From: Desulfobulbaceae bacterium
GTDB taxonomy: Bacteria > Desulfobacterota > Desulfobulbia > Desulfobulbales > Desulfocapsaceae
Assembly: GCA_011390165.1 (NCBI GenBank)
Contig: JAABSV010000002.1
Coordinates: 62,001 to 126,000, forward strand
Direction: 5' to 3'
DNA: 64,000 nucleotides
Part shown: positions 44,178 to 52,576 of the stretch, in pieces
Layout of the letters: every line of letters begins with the position of its first letter
Numbering within the stretch: the stretch's first letter is position 1
The notes under the pieces: generated by a model
Told to the model about the DNA's origin: nothing
What the model saw: the letters and a program-made list of their open reading frames with translations, nothing else
The model's database searches: none
Position numbers and translations under genes: made by a program

Positions 44178-45002
44178 CTACTCCGGTACCGACTCGACGG
44201 TGCTGCTGCCGGCGGCCTCGGTATGGTTGGCCCCCCAACGGGGCAGGCGCAGTTTCGGGAACCAGGCGGCCAGCGGTGAGCGCGGCGGGTCGCCGGCCTC
44301 GAGGCGGCCCTTCAGTTCCGCTGCCTTGCCAGCGACCTGGCTCTTTGGATACATGGTGAGAAGATAATCCAGGCGCACCTTTGCCTGGTCGTATTTTTCC
44401 GAACGGACATAGAAGGTTGCCACGGCATATTCGTGGTCGGCAAGGAATTCACTGGCGGTGGTAATCCGTTTGCCGGCCTCTGCCGCATAGGGTGACTGGG
44501 GGTAGACCTTCAGCAATTGCCGGAAGAGGACGATGGCCTTCTCTGCGCCGCTGGTGTCACGGTCAATGCGATCGATCTGCTTGAAATTGCTCATACCCCT
44601 CTGGAAGAGGACATAGGGGATACTCTCGTTGGTGGGGTGGCGGTTTTCGAACTCCTCGTAGAGGAGGAGCGCCTCCTGGTAGCGGCCGAGATGGTAACTG
44701 CAGTCGGCCGCCTTCAACTCCGCCAGGGTCGCCTCCGGGCTGAAGGGGTAGCGGTTCAGTATCTCTTCGAAGAATTCGATGGCGGTAAAATATTTACCGA
44801 CACTGTAGTCGCTCATTCCCTGCAGAAGAAGTTCCTTGGCCGGCAACTCCAGGTCGTCGGAGGTGACGTTGCCCTCCTCGTCGATGGAGGTAAAGCCGAA
44901 GTTCTTCTTCAGGTCGGCGCAGCCGCCGAAGAGGAGCGGGGCCAGGAGGACGATACAGAACAGGCAGCGGAACAGCGGGGCGGAAGAGGTGGTTGAAGGC
45001 AT
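44178..45002 (-). CDS. bamD: Outer-membrane protein assembly factor BamD (lipoprotein)
   Basis: A 274-residue lipoprotein. A signal peptide with hydrophobic core and lipobox LFGGC (Cys about 28) is followed by a TPR-like array (YSVGKYFTAIEFFEEILNRY, AEATLAELKAADCSYHLGRY, PYVLFQRGMSNFKQIDR). BamD is the essential lipoprotein partner of BamA in outer-membrane protein insertion. Its presence confirms a Gram-negative envelope. It is the last of the trxA-trxB-bamD group on the minus strand, 69 bases after trxB. Length and lipobox fit the family. Confidence 0.93.
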   Translation of the reverse strand: MPSTTSSAPLFRCLFCIVLLAPLLFGGCADLKKNFGFTSIDEEGNVTSDDLELPAKELLLQGMSDYSVGKYFTAIEFFEEILNRYPFSPEATLAELKAADCSYHLGRYQEALLLYEEFENRHPTNESIPYVLFQRGMSNFKQIDRIDRDTSGAEKAIVLFRQLLKVYPQSPYAAEAGKRITTASEFLADHEYAVATFYVRSEKYDQAKVRLDYLLTMYPKSQVAGKAAELKGRLEAGDPPRSPLAAWFPKLRLPRWGANHTEAAGSSTVESVPE

Positions 45003-45071
45003 GGGCGTTCGCCGGGTTGTTCAGAGTTGGTACCATGCGAAACAGGGTCGCACGACAGGGACGTTGCAGAA

Positions 45072-46001
45072 CTACTTTAAACCTTGCAGATATTTTTCCG
45101 CCGCCAGGACGGCCACCGCCCCTTCACCGGCGGCATTGACGATTTGCCGGACATCCTTGCTGCAGATATCGCCAGCCGCCATGACGCCGGGAACGGCAGT
45201 GCGCGATTCGATATCGGTGGGGATGAATCCCCAGGTATCGGCCTTGAGCAGTTCCAGAGGGAGGCCGGCATTGTTCGGGGTGACACCGATCAGGATGAAG
45301 ACCCCTTCGACAGCCAGGCTCGCGCTCTGGCCGCCACTATCCACCAGTTCCAGACGCTCAACCCCCTTGTCACCCCGGATGGCCGTGACCTGGCTGTCCC
45401 AGATGAAGTCGATCTTGTCGTTGGCGAAGGCGATCTCCTGGATGATTCTGGTTGCCCGGAGTTCCCGGCGGCGGTGGATGACGGTGACTCTGGTGGCGAA
45501 TTTAGTGAGGTATTCCGCCTCCTGGATGGCGGTGTTGCCACCGCCGACCACCGCCACATGCATGTTCCGGTAGAAGGGGGCATCACAGGTCCCGCAGTAG
45601 GAGACCCCCTTGCCGCGCAATTCCAGTTCGCCGGGGACATTGAGGGTGTTGGCCCTGGCGCCGGTACAGAGAACCAGCGTATCGCAGCTCACCGTGCCGC
45701 CACCTTCGAGATGAAGTATTTTACGGCCGGCATCGCTCAGGTCCACTTCGCGGACAGTGGCCATGGCCTGGTTGAGGTCGAATCTTTGGGCGTGTCTGGT
45801 CATCCTTTCGACCAGATCAAAACCGGTCAGGCCCTCCGGAAATCCGGGGTAGTTGTCCACCCAGTCGGTGAGCAGGACCTGTCCTCCGGGGGCAGCCTGT
45901 TCAATGAGTACGTGGTCAAGGCGAGCCCTGGCGGCGTAGAGTCCGGCGGACAGGCCAGCCGGTCCACCACCGAGAATCACCAGTTCGTAGTGCTCTTTCA
46001 T
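45072..46001 (-). CDS. trxB: Thioredoxin reductase
   Basis: A 309-residue flavoprotein disulfide reductase. It has the FAD-binding LGGGPAGLSAGLYAAR near the N-terminus, the redox motif CGTCDAPFY (CGTC; the common form is CATC), the pyridine-nucleotide loop VVGGGNTAIQEAEYL, and the C-terminal GDICSKDVRQIVNAAGEGA. It reduces thioredoxin, which is encoded 78 bases upstream on the same strand. The hairpin between the two genes may tune expression. The start ATG at 46001 is preceded by a weak site. The redox active-site pair is intact. Confidence 0.95.
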   Translation of the reverse strand: MKEHYELVILGGGPAGLSAGLYAARARLDHVLIEQAAPGGQVLLTDWVDNYPGFPEGLTGFDLVERMTRHAQRFDLNQAMATVREVDLSDAGRKILHLEGGGTVSCDTLVLCTGARANTLNVPGELELRGKGVSYCGTCDAPFYRNMHVAVVGGGNTAIQEAEYLTKFATRVTVIHRRRELRATRIIQEIAFANDKIDFIWDSQVTAIRGDKGVERLELVDSGGQSASLAVEGVFILIGVTPNNAGLPLELLKADTWGFIPTDIESRTAVPGVMAAGDICSKDVRQIVNAAGEGAVAVLAAEKYLQGLK

Positions 46002-46031
46002 CTGTCGCCGAGGTAGGAAAAGCGGGAAACG

Positions 46032-46064
46032 GGCAGCCCGGGTCCGGTCCGGGCTCGGGCTGCC
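46032..46064 (-). terminator. Hairpin between trxA and trxB
   Basis: GGCAGCCCG (46032-46040) pairs with CGGGCTGCC (46056-46064), with additional imperfect pairing inside, directly after the trxA stop on the minus strand. There is no long T-run. It may act as a weak terminator or attenuator so that trxA is made in excess over trxB. Confidence 0.5.
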
Positions 46065-46079
46065 AGGCGCAGAGGAGGG

Positions 46080-46406
46080 CTATTTTGCCTTGTCGATGAG
46101 CGCGACGAGTTGGGTCTTGCCGACCGACCCGGTGATCTGGTCGACTACCTGGCCGTCTTTGAAGAGGATCAGGGTAGGGATGGCGCGGATGCCGAACTTA
46201 CCGGGAGTGGCTGGGTTTTCGTCGACATTCATCTTGGCGATGGTGACCTTGCCCTCGTACTCTCCGGCCAGTTCTTCAATGACCGGACCGATCGCCTTGC
46301 AGGGTCCGCACCACGGCGCCCAGAAATCCACCAGGGTGGGTTGCCCTGCTTGTATTACCTTGTCAAATTCGGCATCGTTCAGTTGCAGGACCTTGTCATT
46401 TGCCAT
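46080..46406 (-). CDS. trxA: Thioredoxin
   Basis: A 108-residue thioredoxin with the canonical active site WAPWCGPCKA at about residues 28-37, LVDFWAPWCGPCK, the cis-proline region IRAIPTLILFKDGQVV, and the C-terminal helix. It is the general cytoplasmic dithiol carrier used by ribonucleotide reductase and for protein repair. The start at 46406 is set by a GAGGAG site (the longer frame from 46442 is not needed). trxB follows on the same strand, so the pair makes a complete thioredoxin system. Confidence 0.96.
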   Translation of the reverse strand: MANDKVLQLNDAEFDKVIQAGQPTLVDFWAPWCGPCKAIGPVIEELAGEYEGKVTIAKMNVDENPATPGKFGIRAIPTLILFKDGQVVDQITGSVGKTQLVALIDKAK

Positions 46407-46628
46407 CGTCAACTCCTCGTTTGTTTTCGTCTGTTTGTTCACTGGTACGGTTCAGCCGGGCTCTCTCAGCCCGGGCCGGCGGTGCTCGGGGAGAACCATG
46501 GCGGCAGTTTACCTTCTGCTCCCCGTGCTGACAAGAAGAAAACGTTGGCAGCCGCTGCGTGGAGAGCTCTCCTCGCCATGGTGCCCTACCTTGCGCATTC
46601 CCGATGAAAAATCAAGGGGCGGGTGTTT

Positions 46629-46658
46629 GACAGCAAACCGGGCAGCGTGCTATAGTGC
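46629..46658 (+). promoter_or_regulatory. Strong sigma-70 promoter of hemL
   Basis: TTGACA (46629-46634) and TATAGT (46653-46658) are separated by 18 bases. The pair is close to the sigma-70 consensus. Transcription starting near 46665 would give an untranslated leader of about 415 bases before the hemL ATG. Confidence 0.75.
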
Positions 46659-46902
46659 AGGCCGATTGCCCGCCGTTGGTGGCTGCGGCCTGGAATATGC
46701 TGTCGGCGCCGCCGCTTCCGCCAGGGAATCTGTCGTCGAGCCGCTCCGGCCGGCACCATTTACGGAAACCTTGCCTCTGCAGCCTGTCGATTCCCGGTGG
46801 ATAAAAGCAGCCGGGTGTCCCGAGTCGGCCGGTGGCCGGGCCACCGTTTCGTACCACCGTTGCCGGTACTATTTTTGTAACCATTCACCAGCACCCCAGT
46901 TT

Positions 46903-47032
46903 TGCCCGGTCAGGCCACCGCATAGAGCCAACTCTAGCTCGACGGCCTGCCTGAACGAACCCGGGGAGCACTGACTGAACGGGTACAGCCCGAGTTCTGC
47001 AGCCTTCTGCTGCATGCCGGTGAATCATTACC
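46903..47032 (+). promoter_or_regulatory. Conserved leader element, copy A (upstream of hemL)
   Basis: This stretch is one of two copies of the same element; the other is at 62378-62522 upstream of the SAP-type protein. Shared blocks are GACC/GGCCACCGCATAGAGC, AACTCTAGCTC, CGGCCTGCCTGAACGAAC, GAGCAC, and a final hairpin. In copy A that hairpin is TGCAGC-CTTCT-GCTGCA, in copy B GGCAGC-CTTTT-GCTGCC, so the outer pair changes from T-A to G-C together. Both copies end about 50-70 bases before a start codon on the same strand. I infer a structured cis-regulatory RNA; no riboswitch family was recognised. Confidence 0.55.
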
Positions 47033-47079
47033 AATTTTTTTTGCTGCCGGCAGGCCCGGCCGCAGAGAAGGAGCAGAGA

Positions 47080-48372
47080 ATGGACCACGCAGTTTCCGCA
47101 CAACTCTTTACCCAGGCAAAAAAGTCCATCCCCGGTGGGGTGAACAGCCCTGTACGTGCCTGCCGCTCGGTGGGCTGTGACCCCGTATTTATCCGCAGCG
47201 CCACCGGGGCCACCCTGATCGATGTCGACGGCAACCGCTATCTTGATTTTGTCTCCTCCTGGGGGCCGATGATTGTTGGTCACGCGCACCCGAAAGTGGT
47301 TGCCGCGATCAATCGGGCGGCAGCTGCCGGTACCAGTTTCGGCGCCCCGACCGCCGCAGAGATCGAATTGGCCGAAATGGTTGTCGCGGCGGTTGACTCG
47401 GTGGAAAAAGTGCGATTTGTCAACTCCGGGACGGAGGCGACGATGAGTGCGGTTCGGTTGGCCAGAGGCTATACTGGCCGCAGTGGGGTGGTCAAGTTCG
47501 ACGGCTGCTACCACGGCCATGCCGACTCCTTTCTGGTCAAGGCGGGCTCCGGTGTCCTCACTCTCGGCATTCCGGGAAGCCCCGGGGTCCCCGACGACAT
47601 CGTCAAACATACCATTTCCATCCCTTATAACGATACAGCAGTGCTGGAAAAAACCCTGCGCGAAGGGCGCGAAAGCATTGCCTGTGTGATAGTCGAGCCG
47701 GTGGCCGGCAACATGGGGTGTGTTCCACCACGGCCGGGCTATCTGCAAAAATTACGGCAGCTGACCAGCGAACTGGGGATCGTGCTGATCTTTGACGAGG
47801 TGATTACCGGTTTTCGCCTGGCCTACGGTGGTGCTCAACAGCTGTACGGAGTACCGGCCGATCTCACCTGCTTCGGCAAGATTATCGGAGGCGGACTGCC
47901 GGTCGGCGCTTACGGTGGCCGGCGGGAGATCATGGACTGTATCGCCCCGGACGGACCGGTCTATCAGGCCGGCACCCTCTCCGGCAACCCCCTGGCGATG
48001 GCTGCCGGCATCGCCACCCTTCGGCTCCTCGGCCAGGGGGATTTTTATGCACGGCTCGAGGCCAAGGCGGCCGGCTTTGCCGCCGGCCTGGCCAGGGCGG
48101 CCGAGAAGACCGGGATGCCGGTCCAGCTGAACCGGGTCGGCAGCATGATGACCGCTTTTTTCACTGACCGGCCGGTGCACGATTTCGCCACGGCGATGGC
48201 CGCCGATACCGACCGCTACGCCTGCCATTACCGGCAGATGCTGGCGCAGGGAATCTATCTTGCTCCCTCCCAGTTTGAAGTGGCCTTCGTCTCCGCTGCA
48301 CAGAGTGAGGAAGAGCTTGCCAGGGCAGTGGAAATGACTGAATGGTCATTCAAAAAAATCCTCGAAAAGTGA
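47080..48372 (+). CDS. hemL: Glutamate-1-semialdehyde 2,1-aminomutase
   Basis: A 430-residue class III PLP aminotransferase making 5-aminolevulinate in the C5 tetrapyrrole route, which feeds sirohaem for DsrAB, haem and cobalamin. The N-terminal SIPGGVNSPVRAC, NSGTEATMSAVRLARGYTGR, and the PLP lysine (Lys267) in FGKIIGGGLPVGAYGGR, followed by GTLSGNPLAMAAG, are diagnostic. The ATG at 47080 has an AAGGAG site. A long leader with a conserved element and strong promoter suggests regulated expression. The ATP synthase membrane genes follow. Confidence 0.97.
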   Translation: MDHAVSAQLFTQAKKSIPGGVNSPVRACRSVGCDPVFIRSATGATLIDVDGNRYLDFVSSWGPMIVGHAHPKVVAAINRAAAAGTSFGAPTAAEIELAEMVVAAVDSVEKVRFVNSGTEATMSAVRLARGYTGRSGVVKFDGCYHGHADSFLVKAGSGVLTLGIPGSPGVPDDIVKHTISIPYNDTAVLEKTLREGRESIACVIVEPVAGNMGCVPPRPGYLQKLRQLTSELGIVLIFDEVITGFRLAYGGAQQLYGVPADLTCFGKIIGGGLPVGAYGGRREIMDCIAPDGPVYQAGTLSGNPLAMAAGIATLRLLGQGDFYARLEAKAAGFAAGLARAAEKTGMPVQLNRVGSMMTAFFTDRPVHDFATAMAADTDRYACHYRQMLAQGIYLAPSQFEVAFVSAAQSEEELARAVEMTEWSFKKILEK

Positions 48373-48458
48373 AATTTGATTGACTTTGCCGGGGAGGCGT
48401 GATACCAGACTCGGATAGATTGAGCAGGGGCCTGAGAGAGGCCTGGCAGGTGGACAGC

Positions 48459-48743
48459 ATGTCGGATGTAAAGAAAGAGTTTGTTCAGCTGCTGGCCAAT
48501 TACGGCCACATCGGGTTTACCTTTGTCTCGGCCATTCTCATCGGCCTCGGCGGGGGTATTTACCTCGATCAGAAGGTCTTTGACGGCCGAACGGCACCGT
48601 GGCTGACTTTTCTCGGTCTGGCCTTTGGTATCGCCGCCGGCTACAAGACCCTCTTCGAGGTGGTATGGCGTAACCGCCGGGCCGAAGAAAAAGAGCGGGC
48701 GGAAGCGGAAAAACGGGATGGTGGGGGTGGGTCGGGTGGCTGA
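48459..48743 (+). CDS. atpZ: AtpZ/AtpI-family protein (Fo accessory)
   Basis: A 94-residue membrane protein with two transmembrane segments (ILIGLGGGIYLDQKVF with a glycine-rich part, then APWLTFLGLAFGIAAGYKTLFEV) followed by a charged tail ending in KRDGGGGSGG. It matches the AtpZ family, small accessory proteins at the start of atp operons, thought to aid ion (Mg2+ or Ca2+) supply or rotor assembly. I chose the ATG at 48459 over a GTG at 48399 because of the start of the conserved part MSDVKKEFVQLL and an AGGTGG site. The end overlaps atpI. Confidence 0.82.
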   Translation: MSDVKKEFVQLLANYGHIGFTFVSAILIGLGGGIYLDQKVFDGRTAPWLTFLGLAFGIAAGYKTLFEVVWRNRRAEEKERAEAEKRDGGGGSGG

Positions 48744-49158
48744 TGAGGAACTGACCCTGCCGAGGATGCAGACTGCCAGCTTGCTGCTCCTGTTCCTCTT
48801 GACCCTCGCCTCGGCACTGCTTGTCTCACTGCCCTTTGCCCTGTCTGTACTGGCGGGGGGGGTGGTAGCCGTTGTCAGCTTCCGCCTGGCGGGGGCCGAT
48901 GTTCTGCGCTTGCTGGCCACAATATCCGCCCAGCCCGACCCCGAGGGGCGTCAGGCCATGGCGCGGCAGGGTCAGAGAGGCTATCTGGTAAAATTCTGGC
49001 TGCGGCTGTTGGTCATTGCACTTGTCCTGCTGGTGCTGATCAAGGGGCGGCTGGTCGACGTTTTTGGTTTGCTTGTCGGTTTGTCAACGGTGGCGCTGGC
49101 GATCACCTTCGTAGCCTTGAGTGTGGTTGGGCGCTCCATCTTCAGAGGGAGGAGGTAA
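48718..49158 (+). CDS. atpI: ATP synthase subunit I (AtpI)
   Basis: A protein of about 146 residues with several hydrophobic helices (LLLLFLLTLASALLVSL, LSVLAGGVVAVVSF, LRLLVIALVLLVLI and a fourth). It matches the AtpI type found before atpB, which is thought to help assemble the c-ring. The start is uncertain: ATG 48718 or GTG 48736, both inside the last codons of atpZ; the membrane-spanning part begins near 48778. The stop is seven bases before the atpB ATG. The overlapping frames point to co-translation with the ATP synthase genes. Confidence 0.78.
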   Translation: MVGVGRVADEELTLPRMQTASLLLLFLLTLASALLVSLPFALSVLAGGVVAVVSFRLAGADVLRLLATISAQPDPEGRQAMARQGQRGYLVKFWLRLLVIALVLLVLIKGRLVDVFGLLVGLSTVALAITFVALSVVGRSIFRGRR

Positions 49159-49165
49159 GGGGATT

Positions 49166-49888
49166 ATGGAACATCCGATATTGTTCATTTCGATCATCCT
49201 GGAAACACTTGGACTGCCGGTTCCCCACGGTCCGGTGGGCCACGGCCTTATCCAGCAGCTCTGCGCCCCCTACATGACCTACACCTGGTTGGTCATGGCC
49301 TTTCTCTTCCTGGTTGCCAAACTGACTCTCGGCAATCTTGAGCTTGTGCCCGGTAACGGCCAGAATTTCTGGGAGCTGCTGATTGGCGGCATGGACGATT
49401 TCTTCGCCGACAACATGGGTCGTGAATTGACCGACCGGTTCTTCCCGATGATCGCCACCTTTGCCCTCTACATTGCGGTGGCCAACCTGATCGGCCTTAT
49501 TCCCGGCTTCATGTCCCCCACTGCCAGCCTCAACACCACCTTGGCCCTGACCCTGATTGTCTGGGTGAGCCACCACCTTATCGGTTTGCGTGAGCATGGT
49601 TTGAGCTACTACAAGCATTTCATGGGGCCGGTCTGGTGGCTGGTGCCCCTGCTTCTCCCCATCGAGTTGATCAGCAACTTTGCCCGTCTGCTCTCTCTCT
49701 CCATACGTCTCTTTGGCAACATCATGGCCAAGGAAACCCTGCTGGCGATACTGTTCATGCTGGCCGGTGGTTTTTTTGCGCCGCTGCCGATCATGCTCCT
49801 CGGGGTATTGGTGTCGGTGGTCCAGGCGATGGTTTTTGTCCTGCTGACCGTGGTCTATTTTGCCCAGGCGCAGGAGCATGCCCATTGA
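49166..49888 (+). CDS. atpB: F-type ATP synthase subunit a
   Basis: A 240-residue integral membrane subunit of Fo. Six or so hydrophobic segments are visible; the conserved stator Arg is in SLSIRLFGNIMAKE and the ion-path residues in the last helix lie in SVVQAMVFVLLTVVYFAQA. Subunit a carries ions to and from the c-ring. Start is at ATG 49166 with a GGAGG site. It follows atpI, and atpE follows after 153 bases. The F1 genes and subunits b/delta are not adjacent, as in many Desulfobacterota where the Fo a/c genes sit apart. Confidence 0.95.
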   Translation: MEHPILFISIILETLGLPVPHGPVGHGLIQQLCAPYMTYTWLVMAFLFLVAKLTLGNLELVPGNGQNFWELLIGGMDDFFADNMGRELTDRFFPMIATFALYIAVANLIGLIPGFMSPTASLNTTLALTLIVWVSHHLIGLREHGLSYYKHFMGPVWWLVPLLLPIELISNFARLLSLSIRLFGNIMAKETLLAILFMLAGGFFAPLPIMLLGVLVSVVQAMVFVLLTVVYFAQAQEHAH

Positions 49889-50041
49889 ACGAAGCTGATC
49901 GGCAAGTGGCCTGAACCTGCCCCGACCTGCCCCGACAAAGTCGGCTGGCCGGGTGGGCGCGGTTCTCCAGCCGCTTGCCTGTTGATAGATTGCATTGCAT
50001 GAAGAAGGCCAAACAACCAACCCTATCTTAAGGAGAACACA

Positions 50042-50293
50042 ATGGAAGGAAATGTGATGTATGCCCTGGTCTGTATCGGTGCCGCCCTCTCCATCGGTCT
50101 TGCCGGCCTTGGTGCCGGTATTGGTATCGGTTCGGTCGGCAACGGCGCCTGCCAGGGCCTGGCCCGTAACCCGGAAGTGCAGCCGAAACTGATGGTGTTC
50201 ATGATCCTGGGCATGGCCCTTGCCGAGTCGGTGGCCATCTACGGGCTGGTTATCTCCCTGATCCTGCTCTACGCCAACCCTCTCATCGGGTAA
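50042..50293 (+). CDS. atpE: F-type ATP synthase subunit c
   Basis: An 83-residue two-helix hairpin forming the rotor ring. The first helix has the GxGxGxG pattern (GLGAGIGIGSVGNG), the loop reads ARNPE, and the second helix has the ion-binding Glu in MALAESVAIYG. Na+-type rings need a Gln in helix 1 and a Ser-Thr pair after the Glu; here the Gln position is Ile and the pair is Ser-Val, so a proton ring is more likely. The 153-base gap before it, in which atpB ends, may raise c expression. A strong terminator follows. Confidence 0.95.
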   Translation: MEGNVMYALVCIGAALSIGLAGLGAGIGIGSVGNGACQGLARNPEVQPKLMVFMILGMALAESVAIYGLVISLILLYANPLIG

Positions 50294-50336
50294 GGGCGCC
50301 AGAGGTACTCAACGGACCCCGTCGGGGCCGTTGCCG

Positions 50337-50369
50337 GGGGTCGCAGAGTTTCATCTGCGGCCCCTTTTT
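50337..50369 (+). terminator. Terminator of the atpZIBE operon
   Basis: A stem (GGGTCGCAGA with TCTGCGGCCC, one G-T pair) closes a 6-base loop and is followed by a run of five T. It ends about 75 bases after the atpE stop. This is a typical Rho-independent terminator. Confidence 0.9.
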
Positions 50370-50427
50370 CGTTGGCGGGCCAAGGGAGCCCCCCTCGCCA
50401 CTGCTGGCAAAGAATCGAGAGAAAGGG

Positions 50428-51171
50428 ATGACGCAGCATCAAGACGACAACATCATCATCCACCCCCGTCGTGGACGGGGGGAGAAATCCCTGCCGGAAA
50501 ATGGGCTGCTTTTCGTCAACCCGGCCGAGGCGGCCTCGGCCCTCACCACTCTCCGAAAAAAGGGTGGCAAAAAACGCAAACTCTTCCACTCCGGCCTGGT
50601 GGTGGCGCCTGAAGAGGAATTTTTCGCTGCCGGCCCGGCCATCGGGGCACCCATGGCTGTGTTGACTCTGGAAAAGCTGGTGGTGCTCGGGGTCAAACGG
50701 TTGGTTCTCTGCGGCTGGTGCGGCGCGGTTGCCTCGGAGTTGCGGATCGGTGATATCATTGTTCCGGAACTGGCTGAAGCAGGTGAGGGGACCTCCCCCT
50801 ATTACCCTGCCCCCCGACCGCTCCGACCACACCATGGTCTGCGCCGCGAACTGCTCGATCTGCTTCAGGAGCGGGGGCTGGCGGCTGCCGGCGGCACCCT
50901 CTGGTCCACCGATGCCCCCTATCGCGAAGAGCGGACGACCCTTGCCCGCCTGCACCACCAGCATGGGGTGGTGGCGGTGGATATGGAGTTCTCCGCCCTC
51001 TGCGCCGTGGCTGCGTTCCGTGGCATTGCCCTGGCAGCCGTACTGGTGGTCTCCGATGAACTCACCGGTGCGGCCTGGCGGCCTGGCTTTTCGATACCGC
51101 TGTTTCTCCGGCAAACCTCGGCAGTGCTGACGGCACTGCTCGATCAGGCAGGAAATTTACAGGAGGGGTGA
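50428..51171 (+). CDS. Nucleoside phosphorylase-like (PNP/UDP family) protein
   Basis: A 247-residue member of the nucleoside phosphorylase/nucleosidase superfamily. The fold's segments GPAIGAPMAVLTLEKLVVLG, LVLCGWCGAVASELRIGDIIV and VAVDMEFSALCAVA are clear; the last contains the MEF sequence that, with a following Glu/Ser, binds the ribose hydroxyls. Substrate is not predictable from this. The first about 60 residues are atypical. Its stop overlaps the start of rimO, so the two are translated together, an unusual pairing. Start at ATG 50428 has a GAAAGGGATG context with weak site. Confidence 0.82.
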   Translation: MTQHQDDNIIIHPRRGRGEKSLPENGLLFVNPAEAASALTTLRKKGGKKRKLFHSGLVVAPEEEFFAAGPAIGAPMAVLTLEKLVVLGVKRLVLCGWCGAVASELRIGDIIVPELAEAGEGTSPYYPAPRPLRPHHGLRRELLDLLQERGLAAAGGTLWSTDAPYREERTTLARLHHQHGVVAVDMEFSALCAVAAFRGIALAAVLVVSDELTGAAWRPGFSIPLFLRQTSAVLTALLDQAGNLQEG

Positions 51172-52538
51172 TGGCATCTTTTCACCTGGTCAGTCTCGGC
51201 TGTGCCAAAAATCTGGTCGACTCAGAGTTGATGCTCGGTTCGTTGCTGGCAGCTGATCATCGCTTGGTCGACACACCCGCACAGGCCGATATCCTGATCA
51301 TCAATACCTGCGGGTTCATCCAGCCGGCAGTGGAAGAGGCGATTGAGGAAATTCTTGCCCTGGTGGCCGTAAAAAACGAATTCCCTGAGAAAAAGATTGC
51401 TGTCGTCGGATGTCTGGTGCAGCGATATCGGGATGACCTGGTCGCTGAACTGCCGGAGGTCGATTTGTTTGTCGGAACTGAAGGAACGGCCGGTTTTGCC
51501 GATCTCCTGGCGAAAATGATCCGGGGGGAAAATCCCGGGCGGCTGGTATTGCCGGAACGATCGCTTATGGACAGTACCTTGCCCCGGGTACTGACCACTC
51601 CTCCCTTCCGGGCCTGGCTGAAGATAACTGAAGGGTGTGACAACCATTGCAGCTATTGCATGATTCCTTCCATCCGCGGACCCCTGCGCAGTCGACCGGT
51701 GAACGACCTGCTGCAGGAGGCGGTGCGGTTGGCGGCTGGCGGGGTCAAGGAACTTTCCCTGATTGCCCAGGACAGTTCAGCCTACGGCCGCGATCTTGCC
51801 GGTGCTGATCTGCCCACCCTCTTACAGGCCCTGCTCGCCGAGACGGATATTCCCTGGCTCCGCCTGCTCTATCTCTATCCATCCGGCATTACCCCGCTGT
51901 TGCTCGAATTGATTGCCGGCAATCGGCGAATAGTCCCCTATCTTGACATTCCGATGCAGCATGTCAGTGACCCTGTTCTTGCCGCGATGAACCGCCACTA
52001 CCGTCGTCGTGAACTGGAGTCGCTGATCGCAGTCAGCCGTCAGGTCCTGCCGGATGTTGCCCTGAGGACCACTTTTCTGGTCGGCTTTCCTGGTGAGGAT
52101 GAGGAGCAGTTTCTGGCCATCGAAGACTTCATGCGTCAACACCGCCTGGACCATGTTGGGGTCTTTGCCTACGCCAATGAAGAGGGGTGCGCGGCACAGG
52201 GGTTAGCCGGTCAGGTGCCGGCGGAAGAGGCCATCCGCCGCCGCGACCATCTGCTCAACGTGCAAGCGGAACTGGCTGCGGCTCGACAGCGGCAGTATCT
52301 TGGCCGAACGCTGGAGGTGCTGGTGGAAGGGGTTTCCGCCGAGACGGATCTGCTGCTTGAGGGGCGAAGTCGATATCAGGCCCCGGATGTGGACGGTTGC
52401 GTCTATATCAACGATGGTACTGCCAACCCGGGCGATTTGGTCCAAGTGCGTATTACCGACAGCCAGGTGTATGACCTGGTCGGAGAAATAGTACCGGATG
52501 TTGGTTTGGCTAAAGAGAAAAACACCGCCCGTGGGTAA
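51171..52538 (+). CDS. rimO: Ribosomal protein S12 methylthiotransferase
   Basis: A 455-residue radical-SAM methylthiotransferase that adds a methylthio group to Asp of ribosomal protein S12. The N-terminal UPF0004 cysteines are in SLGCAKN, NTCGF and GCLVQR (auxiliary cluster), the radical-SAM motif is CDNHCSYC (ISSUED as CxxxCxxC at about 155), and a C-terminal TRAM domain follows from about residue 375. This set separates RimO from MiaB-type enzymes by LVDSELMLG. The ATG at 51171 has an AGGAGG site; a GTG one codon earlier lacks spacing. Its stop lies in a hairpin that terminates the convergent gene. Confidence 0.95.
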   Translation: MASFHLVSLGCAKNLVDSELMLGSLLAADHRLVDTPAQADILIINTCGFIQPAVEEAIEEILALVAVKNEFPEKKIAVVGCLVQRYRDDLVAELPEVDLFVGTEGTAGFADLLAKMIRGENPGRLVLPERSLMDSTLPRVLTTPPFRAWLKITEGCDNHCSYCMIPSIRGPLRSRPVNDLLQEAVRLAAGGVKELSLIAQDSSAYGRDLAGADLPTLLQALLAETDIPWLRLLYLYPSGITPLLLELIAGNRRIVPYLDIPMQHVSDPVLAAMNRHYRRRELESLIAVSRQVLPDVALRTTFLVGFPGEDEEQFLAIEDFMRQHRLDHVGVFAYANEEGCAAQGLAGQVPAEEAIRRRDHLLNVQAELAAARQRQYLGRTLEVLVEGVSAETDLLLEGRSRYQAPDVDGCVYINDGTANPGDLVQVRITDSQVYDLVGEIVPDVGLAKEKNTARG

Positions 52539-52549
52539 GCGGGCGGTGT
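52512..52549 (-). terminator. Terminator of the HU/IHF gene
   Basis: On the minus strand a perfect 10-bp stem (ACACCGCCCG with CGGGCGGTGT) with an 8-base loop is followed by TTTTTCTCTTT. It lies just downstream of the hup-like gene and overlaps the 3' end of rimO on the other strand. Confidence 0.85.
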
Positions 52550-52576
52550 GTAGCCAGTCGAGGAAGGTGGCGCCGG

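Larger units (their letters stand above)
46407..47079. other. Intergenic region before hemL with long 5' leader
   Basis: This 673-base gap holds a strong promoter (46629-46658) and then a 400-base untranslated leader ending in a conserved element (46903-47032). The 5' half (46407-46628) contains no feature I can support. The leader between promoter and element (46665-46900) is GC-rich and foldable but has no recognised RNA family (RNase P, 6S, SRP, tmRNA and known riboswitch motifs were considered). Long reading frames in this area are shadows. Confidence 0.5.

Noticed and set aside
46660-46900. Stand-alone RNA (RNase P, 6S, SRP or tmRNA) after the strong promoter
   Set aside because: None of the universally conserved blocks of these RNAs is present.
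46090-46974. 294-codon plus-strand frame across trxA and the hemL leader
   Set aside because: It starts antisense to trxA and continues through promoter and leader; composition is not protein-like.
48399-48458. GTG start for AtpZ, 20 residues longer
   Set aside because: Ribosome site too close to the GTG and the added residues are not conserved-looking.
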